DNA from: MFD02979-c5 sp963705385
Lineage (GTDB): Bacteria; Bacteroidota; Bacteroidia; Cytophagales; Amoebophilaceae
NCBI GenBank assembly: GCA_963705385.1
Contig: OY970075.1
Location: forward strand, 248,001 to 312,000
Reading direction: 5' to 3'
DNA length: 64,000 nucleotides
The first letter of the stretch is position 1; every line of letters starts with the position of its first letter. The notes below the pieces were generated by a model. That model made no database searches, was not told where the DNA came from, and saw only the letters and a list, made by a program, of their open reading frames with translations. Below are positions 29,334 through 40,200 of this stretch, one piece after another. The translations under genes and the position numbers were made by a program.

Positions 29334-31637
29334 TTACTTTCCCGCATTACCCAATTGCTGTGTAAGCACATGCATTTCTCCTAGCCATTGCATGCAAAGG
29401 GGCAGTACGGCTTCTTGGGTTTGTTGAATGAGCTCCCGGTCTGTTAGCTTATTTAAGAGATTGATAAGACTATTCAGGTATTGCGTAATATGGGGATATT
29501 CTTTTTTACAAATAGGCAAAGCAATGCTTACTGCCTGGTAATAATAGGAGAGAGCATCACCCAATCTGTCAAGGGCTTGCATGGCTTCTCCTAAACTATG
29601 GCATGTTGCAGCAAGCAGCGGATGGTCTTGGTCTTTGTAGATTCTTTTTTGCATGGCCAGGGCTTCTAAGTGATAGTTCAGTGCTTTTTGATAAACACCA
29701 GCCTTGACCAAAGCATTCCCCATGTTGTAGAGCATTTGGGCAGTGTCAGGATGATCTTGGTTTCGAAAGATACGCTGCAGCATCTCCTTGGCACGCTTAT
29801 GATAGGCGAACCCTTCCTCTAGGGTTCCTAATCGCACTAAGCTTATCGCTATATTGTTCAAGGAAGTAGCAATGTCAGGATGATCTTGGTTCTTATAGAG
29901 TCGCTGCCGCATGGCCAGTCCCTTCTCGAGATGGACTAACCCTTCTGCTTCTTTGCTTAGCTTCCCTAAGATATAGCCCACATTGTTTAAAGAAAGAGCA
30001 GTGTGTGGGTGAGCTTGGTCCTGATAGAGCCGCTTTTGCATGGCCAGGCTCTGCTCGAGATAGACTAACCCTTCTGCTAGTTTTTCGAAATTCCCTAGCG
30101 TATAGCCCAATTTGTTCAAAGAAAGAGCAATGTCAGGATGATCTTGGTTCTGATAGAGCCGCTGCCGCATGGCCAGGCCCTGCTCTTGATAGGCTATACT
30201 TTCCTCCCTTTTGCCTAGCTGCCCTAAAGTATAGCCCACATTGCTTAAAGAACGAGCAGTGTGCGTGTGATCTTGGTTCTTATAGAGCCGCTGCTGCATG
30301 GCCAGTCCTTGCTCGAGATAGACCAATCCTTCCGCTAGTTTGCCTAACTTCCCTAAGATAAAGCCCAAATTATTCAAAGAATGAGCAGTATTTGGGTGAT
30401 CTTGGTTCTTATAGAGGCGCTGCCGCATGGCCAGGCCCTGCTTGAGGTGGAGTACGCTTTCCTCTAGTCTGCCTAGCTGCTCTAAGATAAAGCCCACGTT
30501 GTTCAAAGAAAGAGCCGTGTCCCTATGATCTTGGTTCTGATAGAGGCGCTGTTGCATGGCCAGCCCTTGCTCGAGATAGACCAATCCTTCCTCTAGTTTG
30601 CCTAGGTGCCCTAAACTTAGCCCTACATTATTTACACCAGTAGCAATATCAGGATGATCTTGATCCTGATAAAGGCGCTGTTGCATGGCCAGTTCCTGCT
30701 CGATATAGACTAATCCTTCTGCCAGTTTGCCTAACTGCTTTAAACTTAGCCCCACATTATTGAAAGCAGTAGCAATATCAGGATGGTCTTGATTAGGATA
30801 ACATTGCTGGGCTAGGAGCAGCCCCTCTTTGGCCCACTCGAGTCCTTCCTTGAATAAACAACCTGCCCTACAAGCCCTGGCCAAATACCTTGTTAATGAA
30901 TAGGCTGCTTGCAGATACTGGGTTTTATCTAGCCTTGCGAACAGCATTCGGCCATGGGGTAACAAGGAGATCCATTTGGAGGCATGCTGCCCTGCAGGGC
31001 TTTCAGCTCCTACATAAGCCATCAAGCTATCAATAAGCCTTTCGAGCGATGGCTGGGGATGAAGGCGCCTGATGACCTGTTGGGTAACTTCATGGATGTA
31101 CACCTGGGCCCGTTCTCTGTCCCATTGCACCAAGGAGTACTGCTCTAACAAGGCCAAGCCCGCCCTTGTCTCTCGTTTCAGAAAACTGCTATCATCTGGA
31201 AATAAGGTCAATAACCAATCTACCGGGATGCCCTTGGGATCTAGGTAAGCAAGTCGACTCAATAACTCAGTAGCTTTGATGCCTTGCGTTGATTTAGCTA
31301 ATTGCTCCAGGCTGATGCTTAGCACCTGGACTACGCTCATGTCATAATGAATGTTTCCCGTTGGCTTTTCTGCCAGCAACTGTACCACTGCCTCGTCTTG
31401 CACCAGCAGGGGGTTATTTTTCAACTTCCTCACAAAATCGGCTGGGCTATGTCCTTGCATTTTACAGAAACTAAAAAACTGAGCCAAGGTCAGGGGATAT
31501 CCTGACATTTTCTCTAAGAGATACTGCAGCGTTGCTTTATCCTTGGGATCTAAAGGGCAGTCAAAGTTTTTAGCCAAGACAATGACTTCGTCCTCAAAAA
31601 AGGTTTGACTAACAACTGCTGCGTAGCATGCCCCCAA
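29334..31637 (-). CDS. TPR half of a frameshifted lipase/NB-ARC/TPR protein
   Basis: This frame continues the protein encoded at 31550-33520 after a one-base frameshift near 31596-31601. Its first ~18 codons (from the ATG at 31637) are out-of-frame sequence. The real part begins around FEDEVIVLAKN and has the NB-ARC helical region with the GxPLA-type motif GYPLTLAQ, a winged-helix-like region (LAYLDPKGIPVDWLL), and then about ten 43-residue TPRs of the kinesin-light-chain type (YKNQDHPDIATSLNNVG then LGKL, EGLVYLEQGLAMQQRL). The end is TPR-like (SIALPICKKEYPHITQYL). The intact paralogue at 37235 has the same order in a single frame. Confidence 0.78.
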   Translation of the reverse strand: MGACYAAVVSQTFFEDEVIVLAKNFDCPLDPKDKATLQYLLEKMSGYPLTLAQFFSFCKMQGHSPADFVRKLKNNPLLVQDEAVVQLLAEKPTGNIHYDMSVVQVLSISLEQLAKSTQGIKATELLSRLAYLDPKGIPVDWLLTLFPDDSSFLKRETRAGLALLEQYSLVQWDRERAQVYIHEVTQQVIRRLHPQPSLERLIDSLMAYVGAESPAGQHASKWISLLPHGRMLFARLDKTQYLQAAYSLTRYLARACRAGCLFKEGLEWAKEGLLLAQQCYPNQDHPDIATAFNNVGLSLKQLGKLAEGLVYIEQELAMQQRLYQDQDHPDIATGVNNVGLSLGHLGKLEEGLVYLEQGLAMQQRLYQNQDHRDTALSLNNVGFILEQLGRLEESVLHLKQGLAMRQRLYKNQDHPNTAHSLNNLGFILGKLGKLAEGLVYLEQGLAMQQRLYKNQDHTHTARSLSNVGYTLGQLGKREESIAYQEQGLAMRQRLYQNQDHPDIALSLNKLGYTLGNFEKLAEGLVYLEQSLAMQKRLYQDQAHPHTALSLNNVGYILGKLSKEAEGLVHLEKGLAMRQRLYKNQDHPDIATSLNNIAISLVRLGTLEEGFAYHKRAKEMLQRIFRNQDHPDTAQMLYNMGNALVKAGVYQKALNYHLEALAMQKRIYKDQDHPLLAATCHSLGEAMQALDRLGDALSYYYQAVSIALPICKKEYPHITQYLNSLINLLNKLTDRELIQQTQEAVLPLCMQWLGEMHVLTQQLGNAGK

Positions 31638-33520
31638 GCATCAGGAGCACTGTTCCGAGAAGTAATGAGTACGTGCCCTTGGTTTAGGGGCAAGAACTCT
31701 TTGATTTCTTCATAGCTAGGCGCATTGTCGAATACATACAGACAAAACTGGTCTGCCAAGCGCATCCGTACCTTCTGGATGGTCTTCTCTACCTGCTTCT
31801 TATCTATATAATAAATGCCTAATGCCTCAGCCATCTCTAGATAGGCACTTGTGAGCTTCTCGGTAGTCTCGGCAGAGAGCCAGAATGTGTGTACATACTC
31901 CTCTTGTACAGTATGGTAAAACTTGAGGGCCAATTGGCTTTTGCCCATCCCCCCTGGTCCTGTAAGCAGGTGTACAATCCGCTTGCTTTGGTTCTGGTAA
32001 GCTTTACTGAGTTGTGCTAAGGGCATTTTTCTACTTACAAAAAAGGAAATAGATGGCGGAGCAAGCGGCATACGAATCCTTGCCCTGCCCTCGGTAGGTC
32101 TAGGAGGCCCTAAAGGCGCTGTATTTTCAAAAAGATCGGGGTGCTGTAAGGCAATGGTTACCAGCCTATCTACCCGAGGGCGTATGTCTTCTGCTAAACT
32201 AGAAGAGAGGATACCCCTCAACGGATCCCAATCAAGGCCATAAAACTCCTTTTCTTGGTCAATAGTGCCTGATACTTCTGATCTACCCTGCCGAAGGTTA
32301 GTGATGAAGCGCTGTACAGGCGTGGGTAGATGCCGATTAGCCACAGCACTGGGATCAAAAGGTTCGGTATGATAGTGGTATTTGTACTTAAGTTCAAAGT
32401 CGTCTTGGCTATCCTCTTCCAAGCTCATGCCATCAGGGTGGTAGTGATTGGTTTTTTGGGCAAAGCGAAAAAATCCACTGTACTGCCCTAGGAGCTCCCC
32501 GTCACTAGCGATTTTCAAGACAGCTAAGAAGTTGCCCATGGTTTCAATCAACTGCCCCTGGAGCATTTTGGTCAGTCCTTGCCGCATTTTTTTGAAGCTC
32601 TCTTTGGAAATCAAGGGCCAGCTTTTCATAAAGACACAGCGCTGTTCCTTGCCTGTTGTGGGGTCAAAGGCATGAAGGAAATTATGCATTGCATGACTGG
32701 CTAGGGTATAGTGCCGGGGTGTAGCATTAAAATTATCAAAGACCACTCTATAGAGGGTACCTACGTGCGGGTTACAGGCATTGATCAGGTTGGGTGCAGA
32801 GAGGTAGTTGGTAATATCGAGTTGATCAAGGTGGATCGCATCATTTTGTGGATTCATCTGCTCGAGCATGGGCCTAGCCCCTGGGGAGTCGAATGTGATG
32901 GCATTGAGATGGAGCTTGGAACGATACTGCTTTTTGTCTTGGGCAATAAAGGCAGTAAGCTGCGCGAGCCATCCACCTAGGGAATGGCCAGTGACCGTCA
33001 GAGAGCAAGTTTCTTTCTCTGCGATAGTTACTGCTTGTTGCAGCACCTTGAGTAGCAGCTTTTCTTGGCCTGCGATGATATTTTGTGCTATAGAGAGCGC
33101 ATCTGTTTTAAGAGCTCCTAGATTGGGCACGGTGCCACGGTGCACCAAGACGCATTGCTGCTTGCTTCTATTGCAGTAGAGAACGCCTTTGTAGCCATCT
33201 GGAAATTGTTTCTTTTGCTTATTTTTTTTACTAGGGTATTCTTGAAATACCTTGTATACGATCCATCCATGTAGGGTATGGGTATCATTACCTTGCTCAC
33301 TGCGCACAAGCACGTGATCTCCTTGTTGCAGGTTCTCTTGGTAGACGTGTGCACTCAACACGGCGCACTCATAAGGAGAAGGGGTATGGTGTAAGTCACG
33401 TAATGAGCAGGGCAATGGAGCCGCCTGGGCACTAGCAGGGCTCCAACCAAGACTGCAGCCCAAGATGATAGCACCCACGACACTAGAGAGGTGGTTACGG
33501 TTTGTGTTATTTTTTATCAT
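31550..33520 (-). CDS. Exported class 3 lipase with NB-ARC ATPase, N-terminal part (frameshifted)
   Basis: 656 residues. A Sec signal peptide (VVGAIILGCSLGWSPASAQA) is followed by a class 3 lipase fold with the HRG segment at ~128 and nucleophile motif GHSLGG at ~178-183, then Asp in TFDSPGA. An NB-ARC/STAND ATPase follows with P-loop GPGGMGKS at ~520-527, Walker B-like LYVFDNAP and sensor motif ITSRN. The frame runs out just after QLLVKPF; the protein continues in the frame of 29334-31637. The paralogue at 37235-40855 has ~40 more conserved residues in frame here. A one-base loss in a T run (six T on the coding strand) explains the break. Confidence 0.82.
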   Translation of the reverse strand: MIKNNTNRNHLSSVVGAIILGCSLGWSPASAQAAPLPCSLRDLHHTPSPYECAVLSAHVYQENLQQGDHVLVRSEQGNDTHTLHGWIVYKVFQEYPSKKNKQKKQFPDGYKGVLYCNRSKQQCVLVHRGTVPNLGALKTDALSIAQNIIAGQEKLLLKVLQQAVTIAEKETCSLTVTGHSLGGWLAQLTAFIAQDKKQYRSKLHLNAITFDSPGARPMLEQMNPQNDAIHLDQLDITNYLSAPNLINACNPHVGTLYRVVFDNFNATPRHYTLASHAMHNFLHAFDPTTGKEQRCVFMKSWPLISKESFKKMRQGLTKMLQGQLIETMGNFLAVLKIASDGELLGQYSGFFRFAQKTNHYHPDGMSLEEDSQDDFELKYKYHYHTEPFDPSAVANRHLPTPVQRFITNLRQGRSEVSGTIDQEKEFYGLDWDPLRGILSSSLAEDIRPRVDRLVTIALQHPDLFENTAPLGPPRPTEGRARIRMPLAPPSISFFVSRKMPLAQLSKAYQNQSKRIVHLLTGPGGMGKSQLALKFYHTVQEEYVHTFWLSAETTEKLTSAYLEMAEALGIYYIDKKQVEKTIQKVRMRLADQFCLYVFDNAPSYEEIKEFLPLNQGHVLITSRNSAPDAWGHATQQLLVKPFLRTKSLSWLKTLTAL

Positions 33521-33660
33521 AAATTCTACTACAGTTAAATTTAAAGACTAGTTATTTGTAGTTTTTTCAGGCTAGTCTACGAGTAGAAAAAGTCACCGTA
33601 ACGCCCTGAGTAGCCCACTCAGTACTGTCCTCTAACAGGTTGTCTTTTCTAATTTCTTTC

Positions 33661-35904
33661 TTAATTTCCTCCAACTAATTTCTTCTCCTCCTCAATCATC
33701 ATCCTAATCTTCTCCAAGTTTTTGAAGGTACATGCAATTTGGGCATAACCATCTTGCCAAAAAAAGTTTTTGAGAGCTTCTGCTACCTTCTCTATCAATG
33801 ATGCTTGATCAGTATGCTTGCCCTGAAATTGAAAAATTGCCTTATCAATTAATTTTCTTTCCGAGGAGGTTAGATAAAATTTATGAATGAGTTTATCTAG
33901 GACAGGCCGAACAGAATGTCCGCTGTAGGGTTCTTGGTCTTTTTTTACTTGTGGCTCCTCTTTGTCGCCCTCTTCCTCTTTGTTGTCGTCCTGAAGAAAC
34001 TCCAAGAATATTGTGCATTCTCCATCTTCAAGGTGTAATTGATCCTTCAACAACTCTTTGATAGGCTTCCTCTTTGCTTCTAACTTTTCTGTAGAGAATT
34101 CCCCTTGAAAAGCACTGATCAAATCTACTTGCTCAGGTGTAAGATTTCTATGTTTAAGTGTAATATCTGAGCGTTGCACCCGGTCAACTCTAGATGTTTT
34201 GTTTTTCAACTTTTTAAAGGCCCTGCTAATCTTTTCATTCTTCTCGGAAGAGAAATTCAGTATCTCTTTTATGGCATCAACGCTTAGACCATATTTTCCA
34301 TTCTTCAATTTGTCCGTTAACAGTTTCTTTGCTTCTGCTGCCCTTTTTGCGTGAGATATGAATTCTCTTAGTTCAGTGGCCTGTTTTTCTTGTAATCCAA
34401 GTTTATCAACAAACAATGATATCAATAGGTACTCTTGACCCACTAGATCCAAAAAATCGGTTATTGGAGTATTGCCTTGCTGCTGCTTCTGTACTTCTCG
34501 GTAAAAGTTGTCAAATCGTAAGAGCGCTTCAACAGCAGTACATCGGAGTTTCCATTCTTGGGAAGAATCTTTGGTGTCTCCTGAGGTAAGACTAAGGGTA
34601 ACAGGATCATTATTGTTTTTAAGATTTGGTGGCAACACAATCCCTATGAGGGACATCAATGCTATTCCTTCTATGTGGTTGCTGAGTTTCTTGTCCGACT
34701 TTGTCTCGAGACTTTTAGATCCACGTGTTGCAATTAGGCTTTTGAGGAAATTATCGTCTTCTAACAAGCTTAAATCCAAAAATGTAGCCATTTCTCCAAA
34801 AACATTGAGTATTTCGCATTTTACATCCGTATGCCTTGTTGTAGCATACAAATCGACCAGTGCATAAAATGCGATATTGCATAATTGGGGAATAATCTCT
34901 TGCTTTTGAATTTTTTCTGCCTTCTCTATCTTCTTTTTGATTGTTTCTAGCTCCTCGAGTACGAACGTAGCAAGGAGGTTCCTATAAGAGTCTCTATCCT
35001 TCTTTATGATACTATGCACTGTGTTTTGAACAGCTTGTATACTACTTTCTTCGCCCAGAGATTTTTCCCCAAAATATTTCCGCAAGATTCCTAGCATTTT
35101 CTCGATTTCTTCTTTTCTTAGTGAGGTTGTCTCTGCGTTCCTTGTTGGCCCTAAAACAATGCCTCTCCATGAAGCAACCACAGCCAGGTGCAGCATTAAT
35201 GCCTGCTCCTTGTCTTTTTCTAGTACATCTGAACCTATTTCATGGATGCGCTGCAGTACCTTGTAGGATGCTGCTATGGAATCGGAGGTGATATTATCAT
35301 CTACGAATTGTTTGATCTCACGTATTGTAGCTGACAGTTTACCAGATGCATCATTTTTAGACATTGAGAGCTGTTTGACTAATACTTTTGTGTTTTCAAG
35401 ATTCATAGTTGACGTAACACATGGATCTTTACTTGGCTCCAGAAGCTTCAGAAGTTGGTCAAGGCCAGAGATAAGATCTTGTTTTGTTTGGTCCGCAATA
35501 CCTACATTTTTTGTTTGGTCCCATTGGTAAATATCCTGTGCCATGTGGCGTATCACCAAAGCAAGCAGATGCTTGATTTCTAAAGACAAAAAATCTTCTC
35601 TGCCATAACTCATATTTGTTGTTACTAGGTCATAGAAAGGGGACAATGGGTTTCCTATCTCCTTAAAATTAGTGTGGTACAGCCCTGCTAATCCAGAAAG
35701 CACCTGTTGCTTGTCTAAGTTTAGAATCCCCTCTTTTACAGCACCTACGTCTTGTATACTAGTGCGGTGTTGGTTTTTCGATATAAGCCCTTCATCGACT
35801 TTCGATGAGCAAAGTAAAGTGGCCAGAGCAGCAAAAAAAAATAGAATAGGAAGGCTATTTTTTATGGTGCCATATTGTATGCTAGTGCTTTGTTGTTCTG
35901 ACAT
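33661..35904 (-). CDS. Large lipoprotein of unknown function
   Basis: 747 residues. A hydrophobic signal (SLPILFFFAALATLLC) with a lipobox-like end ATLLC suggests a lipoprotein. The rest is charged, helical and without a domain I recognise; a Glu/Asp-rich stretch with DDNKEEEGDKEEPQ lies near residue ~640. No catalytic motif was seen. It is on the same strand as, and 140 bp upstream of, the frameshifted lipase gene, so they may share a transcript. A decayed copy of its signal region seems present just upstream at about 35922-35970. Confidence 0.7.
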   Translation of the reverse strand: MSEQQSTSIQYGTIKNSLPILFFFAALATLLCSSKVDEGLISKNQHRTSIQDVGAVKEGILNLDKQQVLSGLAGLYHTNFKEIGNPLSPFYDLVTTNMSYGREDFLSLEIKHLLALVIRHMAQDIYQWDQTKNVGIADQTKQDLISGLDQLLKLLEPSKDPCVTSTMNLENTKVLVKQLSMSKNDASGKLSATIREIKQFVDDNITSDSIAASYKVLQRIHEIGSDVLEKDKEQALMLHLAVVASWRGIVLGPTRNAETTSLRKEEIEKMLGILRKYFGEKSLGEESSIQAVQNTVHSIIKKDRDSYRNLLATFVLEELETIKKKIEKAEKIQKQEIIPQLCNIAFYALVDLYATTRHTDVKCEILNVFGEMATFLDLSLLEDDNFLKSLIATRGSKSLETKSDKKLSNHIEGIALMSLIGIVLPPNLKNNNDPVTLSLTSGDTKDSSQEWKLRCTAVEALLRFDNFYREVQKQQQGNTPITDFLDLVGQEYLLISLFVDKLGLQEKQATELREFISHAKRAAEAKKLLTDKLKNGKYGLSVDAIKEILNFSSEKNEKISRAFKKLKNKTSRVDRVQRSDITLKHRNLTPEQVDLISAFQGEFSTEKLEAKRKPIKELLKDQLHLEDGECTIFLEFLQDDNKEEEGDKEEPQVKKDQEPYSGHSVRPVLDKLIHKFYLTSSERKLIDKAIFQFQGKHTDQASLIEKVAEALKNFFWQDGYAQIACTFKNLEKIRMMIEEEKKLVGGN

Positions 35905-36722
35905 AGTTTCATTTAGCGTTTCAGGCTACAATATAAAGCGGCCACAGCAGAAAAAAAACAGAATCAGCAAATACAATATTCCTCCTGTATCTTCCCTTTC
36001 ATTTTCATGCTGAACCCTAGAAAGAAGAAAATATCAAGTCTAATGGCTAAAGACATTGAGCCTTTCTAGCCAAGAAAATGTTCAAAAAAACCCTTGATCA
36101 TGAGTGTGAAGCAAGGCGATGCTATGTGTATCATACACCTCCTTTCCTTAACTGCCTGAAGACAGAGAAGATGGCTCAATACGCATTCGCAGTAATGCGC
36201 TTATTTGAGAAACGATAGGCCACAATAACCGAATACATAAGGGCCCACCCAACAGGCAACATAACAAAGAAAGGCAAGCGGCAACAATATGCTTTGTATT
36301 TGAGCTGTCCATTGCGTTATGCTGACCCTTTTGTCAGTTTCCACACCACAATCCCCATACCCACCTATACATTACATATGGCCCGAGCCTGAGTGCTGTT
36401 TCCAAGCAGCTTCTTTTCTTTAGGAGCTATCTTGCAGTATCTAAATTCCGTTAAGGTGTATTGCTCCTGATCAAGGAGCATAGCATCTACACAATAGTTT
36501 TATGCACAAGTTCTCACTTGTTAATTTACTTAGTTTATATTAAAATTATATTACAAGCCTCCTCATCAAAAGTTAAGTCCAGGTGTACATAGTAAGCTGT
36601 GGGGTACCAAGGCGAGCGGGGAGTATCAGCTGAGCAGCACAGGCAAAGCCGTGGTCTGATATACATACAAAAGTGTGGTTCAGGGAGGCTACCCATTGAG
36701 CAAGTGTAATTAAACAAGTATT
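35905..36722. other. Gene-free stretch with decayed sequence
   Basis: About 820 bp without a recognised gene. At 35922-35970 the minus strand resembles the signal-peptide coding part of the lipoprotein gene at 33661-35904, including the long T run and the following CTGC/GGCC/GCTTTA pattern. A near-perfect inverted repeat TGCTCCTGATCAAGGAGCA lies at about 36463-36481. The region looks like wreckage of an older duplication. Confidence 0.45.
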
Positions 36723-37238
36723 ATGTACAGTTCCTACAAGGGATGTTTATCGATCATTTTGCTGACGAGCCTGCTACTGCTGCAGAGTTGCAGGAGTAAA
36801 GTACCCCTTAACTTAGACGCCCCTGAGGCCGTGGGCTCTGAGGGGGAGTCGCCTACCCAGGAGCGACGCGTGGGGCGAGGTATACCAAGGCCATTGCTGG
36901 GTCAAGAGTCATCAGAACTTCTACAAGTCCTGGAGGCCCAGCCAGCAGAGGTTCCACACTGCTCAGCAGTCTTGTCTACGCAGCCCACCCCCCTTACAAC
37001 AGGAATCAATCGCCCCCCTGACCAGGCTTCAGGCGTTCTGCAGCCCAGGCACCCTGTCTATGCCCAAGGTCTTTCTACCCACCCTGTGCGTGCTCAAGGC
37101 CTGCAGCTAGGAGATGTAGGGTTGGTGGTAGTCATCAAGGAAAAGACATCTTTAGCGCCTTTGTTAGTGCAGCTACAGGATCGGTATCCCTTAGCGGCAG
37201 AGGCTATCCAGGCTCAATACAACAGTATGCTCCCATGA
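36723..37238 (+). CDS. Small lipoprotein joining the N- and C-terminal ends of the large TPR/ankyrin family
   Basis: 171 residues. The N-terminus is a lipoprotein signal with lipobox LLQSC, and the following segment (VPHCSAVLSTQPTPLTT) resembles residues ~135-150 of the giant lipoprotein. The C-terminal 25 residues (LLVQLQDRYPLAAEAIQ then QYNSML) match the ends of the ankyrin-like modules of the protein at 1-3990 (LLGQLMDRYPLAAAAIQERF). The middle is proline-rich. It therefore looks like an internal-deletion derivative that kept both ends in frame. Its stop overlaps the start of the next gene (ATGA), suggesting coupled translation. A function is not known. Confidence 0.65.
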   Translation: MYSSYKGCLSIILLTSLLLLQSCRSKVPLNLDAPEAVGSEGESPTQERRVGRGIPRPLLGQESSELLQVLEAQPAEVPHCSAVLSTQPTPLTTGINRPPDQASGVLQPRHPVYAQGLSTHPVRAQGLQLGDVGLVVVIKEKTSLAPLLVQLQDRYPLAAEAIQAQYNSMLP

Positions 37239-40200
37239 AAATGAAAAATAGAGTAACCATACTACTTTATACTGTAAGAGTTGTGGCTAGCGCATCGATC
37301 AGTACTGCCCCACTGCTTTTGCTTATCTGCCTGCCTTGGCTTTGCGTGCAGCGTGCCGCTAGCCACCCACCCGTAGCGATGCGCGCTAACCTTTTGGAGA
37401 TGCAGCATAGTCCTGCCCCTTATGAGCTAGCGGTCTTGAGCCAACATGCCTACCAGGAAGATGTGCAAGAAGGAGATTACGTGGTGGTTGACAAGCTAGC
37501 TACCCCTCTAGCCGGCTGGCAAGTAGCCAAGATCTTACAAGACACAAAAGAGGGCCCCCTTGCCACGGTCTTCCAACAACTAGGGCTACCCTATGGCTAT
37601 CGGGGCACCCTCTATCTCAATACAGCAAAGAAACAAGTCGTCCTGGCCCACAGAGGCACTGAACCTAAAAACATAGACAGCCTTCACACAGATGTCTCCT
37701 CCATTGCTGCAAACACAATCCGAGGACAAGAAAAGCTCCTGCCTATTTTATTAGCCGAAGCGCTCAGCCTAGCTGAAAAAGAGGGTGCTTCCCTTTGTGT
37801 GACAGGGCATTCGCTGGGCGGATGGCTGGCCCAGGTCACCGCCTTTATTGCCAGAGACCAATATCCTAAGCACCATGTCAAGGCCGTTACTTTTGATTCT
37901 CCAGGCGCTTACCCCATGCTGAACCAAATCAATGCTAGAAACGAGCATATCAAACTAGAAGAGCTAGACATCACCAACTATCTATCTTCGCCTAACCTGA
38001 TCAATGCAGCCAATCAGCATCTGGGCACCCTGTATCGCGTTGTCTTTGAGCAGTTTGAGGATACACTCATGAATTATACCATGGCAAGCCATGCCATGGC
38101 TAACTTCCTCCATGCCTTTGACCCCCTGACAGGGCAGGCGAAAAGGTGCGTCTGCGTCCAAGATTGGCCTATAGTCTCTAAGAAAAGCCTTAAAAAGGCA
38201 AAGAAAATCCTGACTGCCAATCCTGCAGAAGGCCTGTTGAATGTATTTAGTTTGCTTAAAGATGTGGTGTATCAAGAACACTTGGGAGAGTACAGTGGCT
38301 TTTTTAAGCTGGCGCACAAAGCCAATCAATACCACTTACAAGGGAAAGACATATTTTTTGAACGTGCCTACCAATATCATTACAAAACCCAGCCTTTTGA
38401 CTCCAGGGTTTTGCCGGTGCGTAATGTACCGGCCAGTGTACGCCAATTTTTAGAAGGCGTTGTCAGCGATTCTCCTGCCCATAAGGCTGTTTTGAATCAG
38501 ACAGTCCTGCTCAGCTCGGTACAATGGGACCGTGAAAATGAATTGCTTACGCTTCCCTTTGCCGGAGATATGCGCCTTGTAGCAGATCAACTCATCACCC
38601 TGGCCTGCCTGCATCCACACCTTTGCAGGCCCAGTAGCCTAGGGGCCCAGCACACTACTGAAACCAACCATCTTCTGCCCCTTCCTGCTATCCCCTTTTT
38701 CGTGGGCAGAGAAGACATGATCAAGACACTGGTGAAAATACTCAGTGATCACGGGCCCCAAGTGATTGCCCCTCCCATCACAGGGCCTGGAGGCATTGGC
38801 AAAAGCCAGATTGCCTTGAAGGTTATTGCCCAACAAGTCCAGCACTACGAGCATATTTTTTGGTTGCCTGCTGCCTCTAGAGAAAAACTACTGGAGGCCT
38901 ATGTGACCCTTGCCCACGGGCTGGGTATCTATGTAAATCCAAAAAATTTAGAACAAGTAATACAAAATGTGCGGGTATACTTGCAAGACAGACACTGCTT
39001 GTATGTCTTTGACGATGCCCCCTCGATGGAAGGTATCCAAGATTTTCTTCCGCTGCAGCAAGGTCATGTACTGATTACCTCCCGTAATAGTAATGCGCAC
39101 GCTTGGCTGAAAAAACCATTGCTAGTAGAGCCCTTTAGCAAAGCAGAAGCCTTGGATTTGGCTATCAAATTGGGATACGGAAAAGATAAACAAGATCACC
39201 ATGCCTTGGGCGTATTACTTACCCAGATTCCTCGTTACCCCTTAGCCCTAGTCCAGCTATTCATCATGCTGGAAGATGAGCGGTATACGCCAGCCAAGTT
39301 ACTAGCTGGCTTGCAAGCCTATGAGGCCAATGCCCAAGAAGAAGCCCTGATGGAGTTTCTAAGGGAAGATCCCCACCAAGGAAGAGTGGGCTATAGCAAG
39401 AGTTTATTCTATGTCTTTGAAAAAGTGGTAGAGAGACTACAGGCTGAGATACAGGGAAGTAGGGCTTTGCAGCTGATAAGCCAGCTAGCCTATCTAGATC
39501 CTGAGGGGATCTCGGTGGCGTGGTTATTAACCTTAGACAGTGAAGATAGAGGCCTACTGCATAGAAAGACACGGGCCGCCTTATCCTTGCTCACCAAATA
39601 CTCCTTGTTACAGTGGGATGAAAATTATGAGCAAGTATACATCCATGCTGACACCCAGTTAATTATGAGGCACCTGCGTCCCCAGCCTTCTCTGAGTGCG
39701 CTGGTGCATAGCCTGATTACCCATGTAGGGCCCAAGGAAAAAGCCCATCAAAATCTGGCGGCCTGGAAGAGCATGCTGCCGCAGGGTCGTATGTTATTTT
39801 TAAGGCTTGATACAGCCCGTTTTCCAGCAGAAGGGTATTTGTTAACCAAGTATCTGGCCGATGCCTGCTTTTTAACCTCGCTTTTTAAAGAAGGCGTAGG
39901 CTGGGCTAAGCAATGCCTAGCCATAGCGCAAATGCGCTATCCCAACCAAGATCATGCCGAGGTAGCAGAAGCCTTGCAAAAGCTAGGGGTTAGCTTAGTA
40001 GAACTAGGCAAACACCAGGAGTCACTTGGCTACAAGCAGGAAGCACTGGCTATGTACAAGCGTTTATTTAAAGATCAAGACCAGCTTGAGGTAGCCTATG
40101 CTTGGAGCGATGTGGGAAGCAGTTTCAGTCAGCTAGGCAAGTACCAAGAGGCCTTGGAGTGCAAGCAGCAAGGCTTATTCATGCGCCAGCGTTTGTTTCC

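Noticed and set aside
29334..33520. Cytosolic antiphage STAND (Avs-like) system
   Set aside because: The N-terminal signal peptides and the absence of other defence genes favour export, although the alternative is not excluded.
36647..36690. Group II intron domain V
   Set aside because: AGCCGT and a later TGTGGTTC are reminiscent, but the stem does not pair properly, the loop is wrong, and no reverse transcriptase is nearby.
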